Source of the DNA: Microglena sp. YARC
Lineage: Eukaryota; Chlorophyta; Chlorophyceae; Chlamydomonadales; Chlamydomonadaceae
Reading direction: 5' to 3'
NCBI GenBank assembly: GCA_022414725.1
Contig: CM039466.1
Location: 10,998,376-11,062,375, forward strand
DNA length: 64,000 nucleotides
The position numbers and the translations under genes are program-made. A model generated the notes under the pieces. That model made no database searches, was not told where the DNA came from, and worked only from the letters and a program-made list of their open reading frames with translations. Below are positions 12,638 to 25,560 of the stretch, piece after piece. Within the stretch, counting starts at the first letter, position 1, and every line of letters begins with the position of its first letter.

Positions 12638-15600
12638 AGTTCCGGCATGCAATCGTTTGCTTGAAACATACAATCGTTCATTGTAAATTGCGCTTTATAT
12701 TATGTTTCCAGCATACGATCGTTTGCTTGAAACTACAATCGTTCATTGTAAATTGTACTTTATATTATGTTCCGGCATGCGATCGTTTGCTTGAAACATA
12801 CAATCGTTCATTGTAAATTGTACTTTATATTATGTTCCGGCATGCGATCGTTTGCTTGAAACATACAATCGTACATCGCAAATTGTACATCGCAAATCGT
12901 ACAATGTATTAAGTTCCGGCATGCAATTGTTTGCCTTAAACATGCGATCGTACATCGCAAATCGGACATCGTATTACGTTCCGGCATGCAATCGTTTGCC
13001 TAAAACATGCGATCGTACATCGCAAATCAGACATCGTATTACGTTCCGGCATGCAATTGTTTGCTTGAAACATGCAATCGTACATCGCCAAACGTACATC
13101 GTATTACAATCCGGCATGCAATCGTTTGCTTGAAACATGCAATCGTACATTGCAAAGCGTACATCGTATCACAATCCGGCATGCAATTGTTTGCCTGAAA
13201 CATACAATCGTACATCGCAAAACGTACATCATATTACAATCCGTCATGCAATTGTTTGCCTGAAACATACAATCGTACATCGCAAAACGTACCTGGTATT
13301 ACAATCCGGCATGCAATTGTTTGCCTGAAACATCCAATCGTACATCGCAAAACGTACCTTGTATTACAATCCGGCATGCAATTGTTTGCCTGAAACATAA
13401 AATCGTACATCGCAAAACGTACATCGTATTACAATCCGGCATGCAATTGTTTGTCTGAAACATCCAATCGTACATCACAAAACGTACATCGTATTACAAT
13501 CCGGCATGCAATTGTTTGCCTGAAACATACAATCGTACATCGCAAAACGTACATCGTATTACAATCCGTCATGCAATTGTTTGCCTGAAACATACAATCG
13601 TACATCGCAAAACGTACATCGTATTACAATCCGGCATGCAATTGTTTGTCTGAAACATACAATCGTACATCGCAAAACGTACATCGTATTACAATTTCCG
13701 GCATGCAATTGTTTGCCTGAAACATACAATCGTACATCGCAAAACGTACATCGTATTACAATCCGGCATGCAATTGTTTGTCTGAAACATGCAATCGTAC
13801 ATTGCAAAACGTACATCGTATTACAATCCGGCATGCAATTGTTTGCCTGAAACATACAATCGTACATCGCAAAACGTACATCGTATTACAATCCGGCATG
13901 CAATTGTTTGCCTGAAACATACAATCGTACATCGCAAAACGTACATCGTATTACATTCCGGCATGCAAATCGTTGCTTGAACATACAATCGTACATCGCA
14001 AAACGTACATCGTTTTACAATCCGGCATGCAATTGTTTGCTTGAAACATACAATCGTACATCGCAAAACGTACATCGTATTACAATCCGGCATGCAATTG
14101 TTTGCCTGAAACATCCAATCGTACATCGCAAAACGTACATCGTATTACAATCCGGCATGCAATTGTTTGCCTGAAACATACAATCGTACATCACAAAACG
14201 TACATCGTATTTACAATCCGGCATGCAATCGTTTGCTTGAAACATACAATCGGTACATCACAAACGTACATCGTATTACAATCCGGCATGCAATTGTTTG
14301 CTTGAAACATACAATCGTACATCGCAAAACATACCTTGTATTACAATCCGGCATGCAATTGTTTGCCTGAAACATCAATCGTACATCGCAAAACGTACCT
14401 TGTATTACAATCCGGCATGCAATTGTTTGCCTGAAACATCCAATCGTACATCGCAAAACGTACATCGTATTACAATCCGTCATGCAATTGATTGCCTGAA
14501 ACATACAATCGTACATCGCAAAACGTACATCGTATTACAATCCGGCATGCAATTGTTTGCCTGAAACATCCAATCGTACATCGCAAAACGTACCTGGTAT
14601 TACAATCCGGATCATGCAATTGTTTGCCTAAAAATGCAATCGTACATTGCAAAACGTACATCGTATCACAATCCGGCATGCAATTGTTTGCCTGAAACAT
14701 CCAATCGTACATCGCAAAACGTACATCGTATTACAATCCGGCATGCAATTGTTTGCCTGAAACATCCAATCGTACATCGCAAAACGTACATCGTATCACA
14801 ATACGGCATGCAATTGTTTGCTTGAAACATACAATCGTACATCGCAAAACGTACCTTGTATTACAATCCGGCATGCAATTGTTTGCCTGAAACATACAAT
14901 CGTACATCGCAAAATGTACATCGTATTACAATCCGGCATGCAATTGTTTGCCTGAAACATACAATCGTACATCGCAAAACGTACATCGTATTACAATCCG
15001 GCATGCAATTGTTTGCCTGAAACATGCAATCGTACATCGCAAAACGTACATCGTATCACAATCCGGCATGCAATTGTTTGCCTGAAACATACAATCGTAC
15101 ATCGCAAAACGTACATCGTATTACAATCCGGCATGCAATCGTTTGCCTGAAACATACAATCGTACATTGCAAAACGTACATCGTATTACAATCCGGCATG
15201 CAATTGTTTGCTTGAAAATATATCGTACATCGCAAAACGTACATCGTATTACAATCCGGCATGCAATTGTTTGCCTGAAACATCCAATCGTACATCGCAA
15301 AACGTACATCGTATTACAATCCGGCATGCAATTGTTTGCCTGAAACATACAATCGTACATCACAAAACGTACATCGTATTACAATCCGGCATGCAATCGT
15401 TTGCTTGAAACATACAATCGTACATCGCAAAACGTACATCGTATTACAATCCGGCATGCAATTGTTTGCTTGAAACATGCAATCGTACATTGCAAAACGT
15501 ACATCGTATTACAATCCGGCATGCAATTGTTTGCTTGAAACATACAATCGTACATCGCAAAACGTATATCGTATTACAATCCGGCAATGCAATTGTTTGC

Positions 15601-18600
15601 CTGAAACATTCGTACATCGCAAAACGTAATCGTATTACAATCCGGTGCATATAAATGACATGCAATGAAACATGCAATCGTACATCGTATTACAATCCGG
15701 CATCGTATTATGCAATCCGGCATGCAATCGATGGTCATGCAAATCGAATGCATTGTTTGCCTGAAACGAATCGTACTACAATCGTACATGTACAATATGC
15801 TGCCTGAAACATCCAATCGTCATTGCAAAATACATCGTATTACAATTGCTTGGTTTGGACGGCAATTACAATCCGGCATGCAATTGTTTGTGAAACATGC
15901 AATCGTACATTGCAAAACGTACATCGTAACAATCCGGCATGCAATTGTTTGCCTGAAACATACAATCGTACATTAAAACGTACATCGTATTACAATCCGG
16001 CATGCAATTGTTTGCTTGAAACATCCAATCGTACATGCAAACGTAATCGTATTACAATCCGGCATGCAATTGTTTGCCTGAAACATCCAATCGTACATCG
16101 CAAACGTACATGTATTACAATCCGCATGCAATTGTTTGCCTGAAACATACAATCGTACATCGCAACGTACATCGTATTACAATCCGGCAATGCAATTGTT
16201 TGCCTGAAACATACAATCGTACATCGCAAAACGTACATCGTATTACAATCCGGCATGCAATTGTTTGCTCTGAAACATACAATCGTACATCGCAAAACGT
16301 ACATCGTATTACAATCCGGCATGCAATTGTTTGCCTGAAACATCCAATCGTACATGCAAACGTACATCGTATTACAATCCGGCATGCAATTGTTTGCCTG
16401 AAACATAATCGTACATCGCAAAACGTACATCGTATTACAATCCGTCATGCAATTGTTTGCCTGAAACATCCACGATCGTACATTGTTTGCTTGAACATCA
16501 AAACGTACATCGTATTATGCAATCCGGCATGCAATTGTTTGCCTGAAACATCGCAAAACAATCGTACATCATTGTTTTGCAAATTCCGTACATCGTATTA
16601 CAATCCGGCATGCAATTGTTTGCCTGCAAAAACAATTGTATACAATCAATTGTTTGTACATGCAAAACGTACATCGTATTACAATCGCATGCAATGCCTG
16701 AAACATTGTTTGCCCAATCGTACATCGCAAAATCGTATACATTGTCATATTACAATCACGGCATGCAATTGTTTGTTTCCTGTACAAACATCGCAAAACG
16801 TAATCGTACATCGCAAAATCCGTACAATCGTATTGTTTGCTTACAACATGCCGCATGTACATCGTATTACAATCCGCATGCATCATTGTTGCCTGCAAAA
16901 AACATACAATCGTAACATCGCAAAACGTACATCGTATTACAATCCGGCATGCAATTGTTTGCCTGAAACATACAATCGTACATTCGCAAAACGTACATCG
17001 TATTACAATCCGGCATGCAATTGTTTGCTTGAAACATACAATCGTACATCGCAAAACGTACATCGTATTACAATCCGGCATGCAATTGTTTGCTTGAAAC
17101 ATACAATCGTACATCGCAAACGTAACCGTATTACAATCCGGCATGCAATTGTTTGCCTGAAACATCCAATCGTACATCGCAAAACGTACATCGTATTACA
17201 ATCCGGCATGCAATTGTTTGCCTGAAACATACAATCGTACATCGCAAAACGTACATCGTATTACAATCCGGCATGCAATTGTTTGCCTGAAACATACAAT
17301 CGTACATCGCAAAACGTACATCGTATTACAATCCGGCATGCAATTGTTTGCCTTGAACATCCAATCGTACATCAACGCAAAACGTACATCGTATTACAAT
17401 CCGGCATGCAATTGTTTGCTTGAAACATGCATCGTACATTGCAAAACGTACATCGTATATACAATCCGGCATGCAATTGTTTGCTGAAACATCCAATCGT
17501 ACATCGCAAAAAAATCGTACAATCGTATTACGTAATCGGTTGCAATTGTTTGCCTGAAAATCAACGTACATCGTACATCCAACATGCAATTGTTTGCTAT
17601 CAATCATCCAAAACATCGTTATTACAATCCGGCATGCAATTGTTTGCTTGAAAACATCCAATTCGTACATCGCAAAACGTACATCTTGTATTACAAATGC
17701 GGCATGCAATTGTTTGCCTGAAACATGCAATCGTTACATCGCAAAACGTACATCGTATTACAATCCGCATGCAATTGTTTGCTGAAAAACATCCAATCGT
17801 ACATGCAAAAACGTACATCGTATTACAATCCGGCATGCAATTGTTTGCTTGAAACATACAATCGTACATTGCAAAACGTACATCGTATTACAATCCGGCA
17901 TGCAATTGTTTGCTTGAAACAAATAACAATCGTATGCATTGTTTCGCAAAACGTACATCGTATTACAATCCGGCATGCAATTGTTTGCCTGAAACATACA
18001 ATCGTACATCGCAAAACGTACATCGTATTACAATCCGGCATGCAATTGTTTGCCTGAAACATCCAATCGTACATCGCAAAACGTACATCGTATTACAATC
18101 CGGCATGCAATTGTTTGCCTGAAACATACAATCGTACATCGCAAAACGTACATCGTATTACAATCCGGCATGCAATTGTTTGCCTGAAACATCCAATCGT
18201 ACATCGCAAAACGTACATCGTATTACAATCCGGCATGCAATTGTTTGCTTGAAACATACAATCGTACATCGCAAAACGTACATCGTATTACAATCCGGCA
18301 TGCAATTGTTTGCCTGAAACATACAATCGTACATCGCAAAACGTACATCGTATTACAATCCGGCATGCAATTGTTTGCCTGAAACATACAATCGTACATC
18401 GCAAAACGTACATCGTATACAATCCGGCATGCAATGTTTGCCTTGAAACATACAATCGTACATCGCAACGAATCGTATCACAATCCGGCACATTGTTTGC
18501 TTTAGAAAACAATACAATAATGCAAAACGTAACACTCGGCATGCATGATTGTTTTTGCCTGAAACAATACAATCGTAAACATCGCAAAACGTACATCGTA

Positions 18601-20757
18601 TTACAATCCGGCATGCAATTGTTTGCCTGAAATCGAATACGTATTAAAATCGTACATCACAAAACGTACATCGTATTACAATCCGGCATGCAATCGTTTT
18701 GCCTTGAAACATACAATCGTACATCGCAAAACGTACCTTGTATTACAATCCGTTTTGCTTAAAACATTACAATCATACATGCAATTGTGTTTTGCCAATT
18801 TGAAACCATGCAATCGTACATTCGCAAAACGTACATCGTATTACAAATCCGGCATGCAATTGTTTGCCTGAAACATCCAATCGAAACATCGCAAACGTAC
18901 ATCGTATAACAATCCGGCATGCAATTGTTTGCCGGTGAAACATACAATCGTACATCGCAACGTACATCGTATTACAATCCGGCATGCAATTGGTTTGCTT
19001 GAAACATAAACAATTGTACATCGCAAAACGTACATCGTATTACAATCCGGCATGCAATTGTTTGCCTGAAACATACAATCGTACATCGCAAAACGTACAT
19101 CGTATTACAATCCCGGCATGCAATTGTTTGCCTGAAACATCCAATCGTACATCGCAAAACTACATCGTATTACAATCCGGCATGCAATTGTTTTGCTGAA
19201 CATACAATCGTACATCGCAAAACGTACATCGTATTACAATCCGGCAATGATATTACAATTGCAATTTGCCTGAAACATCCAATCGTACATCGCAAAACGT
19301 ACATCGTATTACAATACAATCCGGCATGCAATTGTTATTGTTTGCCTGAAACATCCAATCTTGCAAAACGTTACATGCAATCGCTTGAAAACATGGCAAT
19401 CGACATTGCAAAACGTACATCGTATCACAATACGGCATGCAATTGTTTGCCTGAAACATCCAATCGTACATTGCAAAACGTACATCGTATTACAATCCGG
19501 CATGCAATTGTTTGCCTGAAACATCCAATCGTACATCGCAAAACGTACCTGGTATTACAATCCGGCATGCAATTGTTTGCTTGAAACATGCAATCGTACA
19601 TTGCAAAACGTACATCGTATTACAATCCGGCATGCAATTGTTTGCCTGAAACATACAATCGTACATCGCAAAACGTACCTGGTATTACAATCCGGCATGC
19701 AATTGTTTGCCTGAAACATCCAATCTTACATCGCAAAACGTACATCGTATTACAATCCGGCATGCAATTGTTTGCTTGAAACATGCAATCGTACATTGCA
19801 AAACGTACACGTATTACAATCCGGCATGCAATTGTTTACCTGAAACATCCAATCGTAACATCGCAAAAATGTACATCGTATTACATCGGCATGCAATTGT
19901 TTGCCTGAAACATACAATCGTACATCGCAAAACGTACATCGTATTACAATCCGGCATGCAATTGTTTGCCTGAAACATCCAATCGTACATCGCTAAACGT
20001 ACATCGTATTACAATCCGGCATGCAATTGTTTGCCTGAAACATGCAATCGTACATCGCAAAACGTACCTTGTATTACAATCCGGCATGCAATTGTTTGCC
20101 TGAAACATCCAATCGTACATCGCAAAACGTACATCGTATTACAATCCGGCATGCAATTGTTTGCCTGAAACATACAATCGTACATCACAAAACGTACATC
20201 GTATTACAATCCGGCATGCAATTGTTTGCCTGAAACATACAATCATACATCGCAAAACGTACATCGTATTACAATCCGGCATGCAATTGTTCGCCTGAAA
20301 CATACAATCGTACATCGCAAAACGTACCTTGTATTACAATCCGGCATGCAATTGTTTGCTTGAAACATGCAATCGTACATCGCAAAACGTACATTGTATT
20401 ACAATCCGGCATGCAATAGTTTGCCTGAAACATCCAAGTGACATCGCAAAACGTACATCGTATTACAATCCGGGATGCAATTGTTTGCCTGAAACATACA
20501 ATCGTACATCGCAAAACGTACATCGTACTACAATCCGGCATGCAATTGTTTGCCTGAAACATGCAATCGTACATCGCAAAACGTACATCGTATTACAATC
20601 CGGCATGCAATTGTTTGCCTGAAACAAACAATTGTACATCGCAAAACGTACATCGTATTACAATCCGGCATGCAATTGTTTGCCTGAAACATACAATCGT
20701 ACATCGCAAAACGTACATCGTATTACAATCCGGCATGCAATTGTTTGCCTGAAACAT
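12638..20757. repeat. 65-bp satellite array, ~125 copies
   Basis: The unit is 65 bp: CCGGCATGCAATTGTTTGCC, then TGAAACATACAATCGTACAT, then CGCAAAACGTACATCGTATT, then ACAAT. The first four copies (12638-12900) belong to a diverged border variant with TTCATTGTAAATTG. Copies from 13000 to 15600 and from 19450 to 20757 are regular. 15600-19400 contains many single-base indels and jumbled partial units. Because 65 is not a multiple of 3, short repetitive frames appear in every phase; none is a gene. Confidence 0.97.
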
Positions 20758-20829
20758 ACTTACTGATTTGATGTTGAGAAAGTCCTCGTAACACATCTAC
20801 GCATGTATGTATGTTACAGTCCAGGAATA

Positions 20830-21175
20830 GGCCATATAACACCTAGACTGTAGCAAACACATACACACACATATCACCTCATACACATCATATCACATCA
20901 TAAACATCATTCCATATCACATCATACCATATTGCATCATACACACACATATCATATATGTGATGCTCGATTTAGATATGGCAGCTGCCACCTACCACCA
21001 CCACACACCTACTACCACCGGCACCACACCACACACACACACAGAACCCCCCAACTCCCCCCCCACCAACCCACCCACCCCCCACCACAACACACACGCA
21101 CACACCAGACTCACCCCCTCAGTCCCTCGCACACAACACTCACCCCCTCAGTCCCTCACACACCACACCATATCT
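20830..21175. repeat. CA, CAT and CCA-rich simple sequence
   Basis: CACATCATA-type repeats (20855-20960), then CACCACCACACACC and C-rich tracts (20990-21170). Pro/His/Thr-rich frames are artefacts. Confidence 0.85.
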
Positions 21176-21239
21176 AACTTGGATCTGCTCCTCTCAGCTG
21201 TAACAGGCCTGTATGTATCTTACAGTCCATGGGCAGACC

Positions 21240-21560
21240 AACAAATTCTATGCAGCGTCGCAAGCAACGTTAAAAATTGGCGGAGAGGTGTTTGCGACGG
21301 AGCAACAGGTGGCAACAAGTTCTATGCAGCATCGCAGGCGACGTTACAAATTGGCGGAGAGGTGTTTGCGACGGAGCGACGGGTGGCAACGGAAGCTAGT
21401 TAGTTACGAGGCCGTTAGCCTGACGTGTCAGGCTTGGTCTCGGTCAGACGGTCTCCGTTAGCCTGACGTGTCAGGCTTCGTCTCGGTCAGACGGTCGTAC
21501 AGACAGACAAATGGGTAACCCTGGGGGCTCCCGCCACTTTGAAGAGGGGCTCCGCCAAAA
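21240..21560 (+). repeat. Dispersed repeat family GGCGGAGAG, copy 1 (partly duplicated)
   Basis: The core AAATTGGCGGAGAGGTGTTT then GCGACGGAGC and AGGTGGCAAC occurs twice in tandem here. It is followed by a doubled TTAGCCTGACGTGTCAGGCTT segment, then GACAAATGGGTAACCCTGGG. Related copies in the same orientation lie at 23009, 47732 and 60769. No coding potential is convincing. TGACGTGTCA is an imperfect palindrome inside each copy. Confidence 0.8.
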
Positions 21561-21833
21561 AGGCAATAGTGACTTACCCAACCGTGACAAGAAGGGCTAA
21601 AAAGAAAAAGCATTGATGAAGTTCCCAATTATATGTGTATGTATGTTACAATTCAGGGCTAGGCCAAATAGGCTATAGTGACTTGCCCAACCGTGACAGG
21701 AAGGGCTAAAAAGAAAAAGCATTGATGAAGTCTCCAAGTATATGTGTATGTTGTTACAATTCAAGGGCTAGGCCAAATAGGGCTATAGTGACTTGCCCAA
21801 CACGTGACAGGAAGGGCTAAAAAGAAAGACATG
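21561..21833. repeat. ~110-bp tandem repeat, 2.5 copies
   Basis: GGCTATAGTGACTTGCCCAA starts units at 21561 (diverged), 21671 and 21781. Each continues with GTGACAGGAAGGGCTAAAAA and GCATTGATGAAGT. From 21834 to 22024 is AT-rich intron-like DNA ending in a TTTGATCAAACAG 3' splice site. Confidence 0.8.
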
Positions 21834-22024
21834 AAGAACTGAGCCCCAAAACAAAAGTTTTGCTCGCCGGGGCCCTGAGCTCGTGCTACAGTGACTATTA
21901 GAATTCAACATCCTTATGACTTATCATTTGAATGGCATCAGAGCCATTCAAATTCCTTAGCGTAGGATCATTATTTGATATGATTTGATACAACTTCTAA
22001 TCGTGATTTGATTTGATCAAACAG

Positions 22025-22280
22025 GATTAGCGGCATTCGGAACAAGGATGGAAGAGTGTACGGTCTCACCTACCGCATATCCAGACACATGCCAGGCATG
22101 GCCGACATCTTCTCGGACATCTTCACAAGCTTGTGCGACAAAGACTCGGGTCAGAAGTCGCTGCTGGTGCTTGGACCCCCTGGTACGTGGCAAGACGTCC
22201 CTGCTAAGGGAATCTCCGTCAGCTGGCGGATGTGTGCGGCAAGTCGGTTATTGTGATCGACACGTCCAATGAAATAGGAG
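22025..22280 (+). CDS. ycf45: Ycf45-like R3H/AAA ATPase, exon a (Walker A)
   Basis: Ycf45-family proteins are P-loop ATPases of plastid and cyanobacterial lineages. The exon follows acceptor ATCAAACAG (AG at 22023-22024) and ends at donor GTGAGT (22281). It encodes ISGIRNKDGRVYGLTYR, then SLLVLGPPGT, then GKTSLLRE, then LRQLADVCGKSVIVIDTSNE: the region before the P-loop, the Walker A motif and the strand after it. The reading is spread over three frames. There is one extra T just before the GKT codons and two missing bases in short A and C runs after them. This pattern of homopolymer indels suggests read errors rather than true decay. Earlier exons (N-terminus, transit peptide) were not found. 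The product probably acts in the plastid (inference). I recall Arabidopsis SPD1 as a nuclear relative, unverified here. Confidence 0.82.
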
Positions 22281-22421
22281 GTGAGTGGATGTTTCGGTAC
22301 TAGGGAGGTGGAGGTTTATTGTGATCAACACGTCCAATGAAATAGGAGGTGAGTGGATGTTACGGAAACAAGGGAGGTGGAGGGTTATTGTCATTGACAG
22401 GGCCAATGAAATAGAGGGGTA
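22245..22421 (+). repeat. Tandem duplication of exon a 3' end plus donor site
   Basis: The exon end TTATTGTGATCGACACGTCC then AATGAAATAGGAGGTGAGTG is followed at about 67-bp spacing by a near-identical second copy (22317-22360, including GTGAGTGG). A third, diverged copy (22383-22421) has lost the donor. The second copy is a potential competing 5' splice site. Confidence 0.85.
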
Positions 22422-22429
22422 TTTTGGTG

Positions 22430-23008
22430 GTTGGCCCCAGTGGAAGCAAACAGGCTGGCCCCCTCAACCTCACGCCTCGTAATAAGGCGTACTATTTATT
22501 TATTTAACTCTCTAGGTGTCCTCCAGGGTTGGAACGCTGAACACAGAGGATGTTGTTAATGTGGAAGGAGGAGGCACTCGTACAGAAGGAAGTAGGTGGA
22601 GATGCAAACAATGACAGGGACCACTATCACATGATCTCTTCGGGTGCTTGGTGGTTGGTGTAAGCAAACGGGCCAGCCCTCAACCTCACCCCTCGTTATA
22701 AGGGGTATATATTTAACTCTCCAGGTGCCCTCCAGGATGGGAATTAGGGCTGTTCAGGGCAGCTTCAGGATGACTTCAAGATCTGCATTTTGAGACGCAT
22801 CCAGTTCTGAGACAAATTGATTCCAAGATCTGTGTCTAAGGCACACCGGACCCTCCAAGAACGCAACCGACCTGCTGGATCTGCGTCTGAGACGCAACAG
22901 ACCCTCCAAAATCTGTGTCTGAGACGCAAGACGTAGATTTGTAAATAACCTTCGGAATCCCATCGCCCACTGGGAATCCATTACCGAAGGCCGTCGGAGG
23001 ATAGGTCC
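22430..23008 (+). repeat. Dispersed repeat family with GTCTGAGACGC minisatellite, copy 1
   Basis: A block CAACCTCACGCCTCGTAATA then AGGCGTA and GTGTCCTCCAGGGTTGG appears twice (about 22460-22530 and 22685-22740). It is followed by three or four ~44-bp units with GATCTGYGTCTGAGACGCAA and ACCCTCCAA. An inverted copy lies at 59270-59625. CGCCTCGTAATAAGGCG can form a small hairpin. Confidence 0.75.
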
Positions 23009-23160
23009 AGAAGAAGTCCTATGTGGCGTCGCAAGCGACGTGACAATTTGGCGGAGAGTGGGTGGCAACGATAGAAGATGACCGAACAGTTAGTTATGAG
23101 AGAGTTGGCTGAGGTGCCAGGCTTCGTCTCAGTCGTCGGTCGGACGGTCATTAGGGCTGT
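23009..23160 (+). repeat. Dispersed repeat family GGCGGAGAG, copy 2
   Basis: AAGTCCTATGTGGCGTCGCA, then CAATTTGGCGGAGAG, GGTGGCAACG and CAGGCTTCGTCTCAGTCGTC in the same order as the copies at 21240, 47732 and 60769. Confidence 0.8.
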
Positions 23161-23923
23161 CCGGGGCAGGTTCAGGTGATTGTGAAGTCAATATCTGCAT
23201 TTCAGGGGGTGAGTGGATGCTGTGTGGGGTGTGCGGGTGTATGGGTGGAGGGTACTAACATAGATTAATGGCCTGAAGACTCACAAACAAGGGCGTGACC
23301 GCCCTTGTGTTGGCAATTGAATGGGGATCCGCTGGAGGTATGAGGAAGCCTCGCTGAGCCCGCTGTCACTAGGGTTGTTTTGTGTGCTGTGTGCAATGAT
23401 ATGCGGTGTGTGCAACCTTGTTGCTGCCTCAGTAAAACCTTGTTGCTGCCCTCTTGGCTGTTATTGCGGAACGTGTCTCGTATCCCGCGCTTTGGTACAC
23501 AGTTACGCGTTACCTCATAAACTGGGGCTGTGCACCCTCCGGCTGTGCGTGACTAGGTAGTCTCCTTCGGGATGACTTGACTGCCGAATCCCAACGTCAA
23601 GTGGTTTGGGGCGCAGTTTGACTTAAATCTACCTGGAATACGAGGTGACGTGACTGAAGATACAACTTGTCTGAAATTTGCTTCGAGTCGGAGAATAGGT
23701 GACTGTATTTGCGGGTTTATCGAGCTGCCTGCCGTTTGCAAACGTCAGTTGGTGCGGTCTAAATGCACTTTATAGGGCGAACCCTTAGGTTCCCTAGCGC
23801 ACCCGTTTGGCGCCTCCGTTTGGCGCGCCCGTTTTGCTCGTCCGGCAGTACGCCTGATGTACCGAAGTCGCTACCCATGGAGGGGCGGTAAACAAGACAG
23901 CCCTCCAAGGGTCATGTTGCAGG
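23161..23923. other. Intron DNA without recognisable features
   Basis: This lies inside the first identified intron of the Ycf45-like gene. A small hairpin (GGGCG-TGAC-CGCCC near 23294) and short GTTTGGCGC repeats near 23810 are the only structures noticed. The open frame of 79 codons at 23321 has no recognisable motif. Confidence 0.5.
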
Positions 23924-24105
23924 CAGGGTACTACGAAGCACGCGCAGCAGCGCAATTACGCGTACGCTTTTTGAGCCCCACAGCATTTCGCGCAGTTTTT
24001 GAACTCCCTGTGGGCGCAGCGCTTTTTGCACCACAAAAGCGCTGACCAGATTTGATGTTTTGTGCGCTTTAAGCGCTGACCAATTTGACAAAATGTAGTA
24101 CCCTG
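23924..24105. mobile_element. hAT-like non-autonomous element (CAGGGTA ends), copy 1
   Basis: Begins CAGGGTACTAC and ends GTAGTACCCTG, an 11-bp perfect terminal inverted repeat around a 182-bp body rich in GCGCTT/AAGCGC. The subterminal AAGCGCTGACCAATTTGACA matches the left end of the copy at 48832. It encodes no transposase. The flanking 8-mers (23916-23923 and 24106-24113) do not match, so its target duplication has decayed or been lost. Confidence 0.8.
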
Positions 24106-24384
24106 GACTCAGCATCCATGTAGGGCGTTTCTGGGTAAATCTCGGCACTTACGAGTTTTACCAGTTTTATGGTCATTTGGCTCCCTTCAGATCAATTCGG
24201 GTCCAACAGTTTTTTTTCTTTCTCGAAAATATTTTGAAGATTAAATAAACCATATTCCCGGAGCTGGTCCCGATTTGAGAAGGTCACCTTTGTCTACGAA
24301 ACGCCCTACCATGTGTTCTACAGCAATGTTCATTACATCTGGCTACCCCTAGCCTGCTAGACCTATGCACAAGATCCCTTCATA

Positions 24385-24490
24385 CAAACGGTGAGTGATC
24401 ATACACACGATGAGTGATCATACACACAGTGAGTGATCATACACACGAGTGATCATGCACAAGATCCCTTCATACAAACGATGAGTCATC
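24385..24490. repeat. ~20-bp minisatellite GAGTGATCATACACAC
   Basis: Four tandem GAGTGATCATACACAC units framed by two copies of CAAGATCCCTTCATACAAAC. It lies next to the left end of the GGGTTGGG element. Confidence 0.8.
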
Positions 24491-24497
24491 ATGATTA

Positions 24498-25302
24498 GGG
24501 TTGGGAGGCAAAAGTATGTTCAGATTTATATAAGCTGTGTTACGCGTATTTATAAGCTGTATCTGGCTGTATACGTTTAAAAACATATGAGTATTTGTTG
24601 CACTTCTAGAGGATAGACTTTTACATGGTTCAAAAGGCACCGCCGCGTTGCTAATTTCATTGGCATCACAGATTAACTATACAAAATAATCTGGCAAGTT
24701 ATGCCTGTCCAAATCCCAGAAAAAGAAACCATGAACAGAAAGTGCATGGACCAATCAATGCCGGTTGGTCTAGTATATAACTGTATAAGTGTACAATAAT
24801 ATAAGTATACAACTATATTGCAATATTGTCCATGTTCACATTGCACTTGGCTTGCACCATCAATCCGTCAAGCCCACGAAGGAGCACAGCTTGTGGAATG
24901 GAAGGTTAGGTGGCGCTCTGATATGTGTGTCATCCTGGCTATCTAAATATAACTTTAGGCAAAATGTAAACAAAGTAAAAGATCTGAAATCTTAATTGTA
25001 TTGCATGCTGTGATAGAGGAGGTCAATCTAGGCTATCCGATGAGCTAATCAAAAACTGGATGGAAACAAAAAGATTGAAAACTGATTGAAGTCAAGTGCG
25101 TGGATGCGTGCTGTTCTTTTCGTACATCCCATTCGTTTGTATACGACGTACGAGAATGCGTTTCGAGAAAAAATACTGCATATATAAACGTATGAGCATA
25201 TAAACGTATGGGCATATAAACGTATGAGCATATAAACGTATGAGCATATAAACGTATGAGCATATAAACGTAATGAGCAATACGTTCATATGTCGCCCAA
25301 CC
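24498..25302 (-). mobile_element. ~800-bp non-autonomous DNA element, GGGTTGGG ends (copy B)
   Basis: Flanked by TA on both sides (24496-24497 and 25303-25304). The ends are GGGTTGGG and GCCCAACC. It is the inverted counterpart of 11861-12611. The 5' end of the family (CGACATATGAACG) is at the right here. Near the right end a 16-bp motif, AAACGTATGAGCATAT, is expanded about six times (25187-25285), which explains the greater length. No transposase is present. Confidence 0.78.
25187..25285. repeat. 16-bp minisatellite AAACGTATGAGCATAT inside the element
   Basis: About six near-perfect units lie inside copy B. The homologous place in copy A has only single ATACGTTTATA motifs, so the expansion happened after insertion or in one lineage. 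Confidence 0.85.
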
Positions 25303-25324
25303 TAATCATAATGTATCATGCATA

Positions 25325-25560
25325 GGGTTGGGAAGCAAAAGTTTTTTGTATAAGCCGTATAAAGGTATGAACGTACAAACGTATGCATATAAACGTATTT
25401 TGAAAATGTATTTACATTTTTTGCACCTCTGGAGAAAATACTTTTACATGGGTTTAAAGGTATTGCTGCGTTGCTAACTTCATTGACATCACATATCAAC
25501 TTTCAGAAAAAAAATCTGGCAAGGTAAGGTTGTCCAACTCTCAGAAAAAGAATTCATGAA
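25325..25560 (-). mobile_element. Truncated third copy of the GGGTTGGG element (copy C)
   Basis: Starts TA-GGGTTGGGAAGC 21 bp beyond copy B's right flank. It keeps AAACGTATTTTG, TTTTTGCACCTCTGG, TGCTGCGTTGCTAAC and AATCTGGCAAGG in the order of copy B. It stops where the 43-bp minisatellite begins, so the other end is lost. Confidence 0.75.

Noticed and set aside
12638..20757. 65-bp repeats as coding sequence (for example a 383-codon frame at 16074)
   Set aside because: The unit is not a multiple of three. Long frames occur only where random indels shift phase, so they are artefacts of a satellite.
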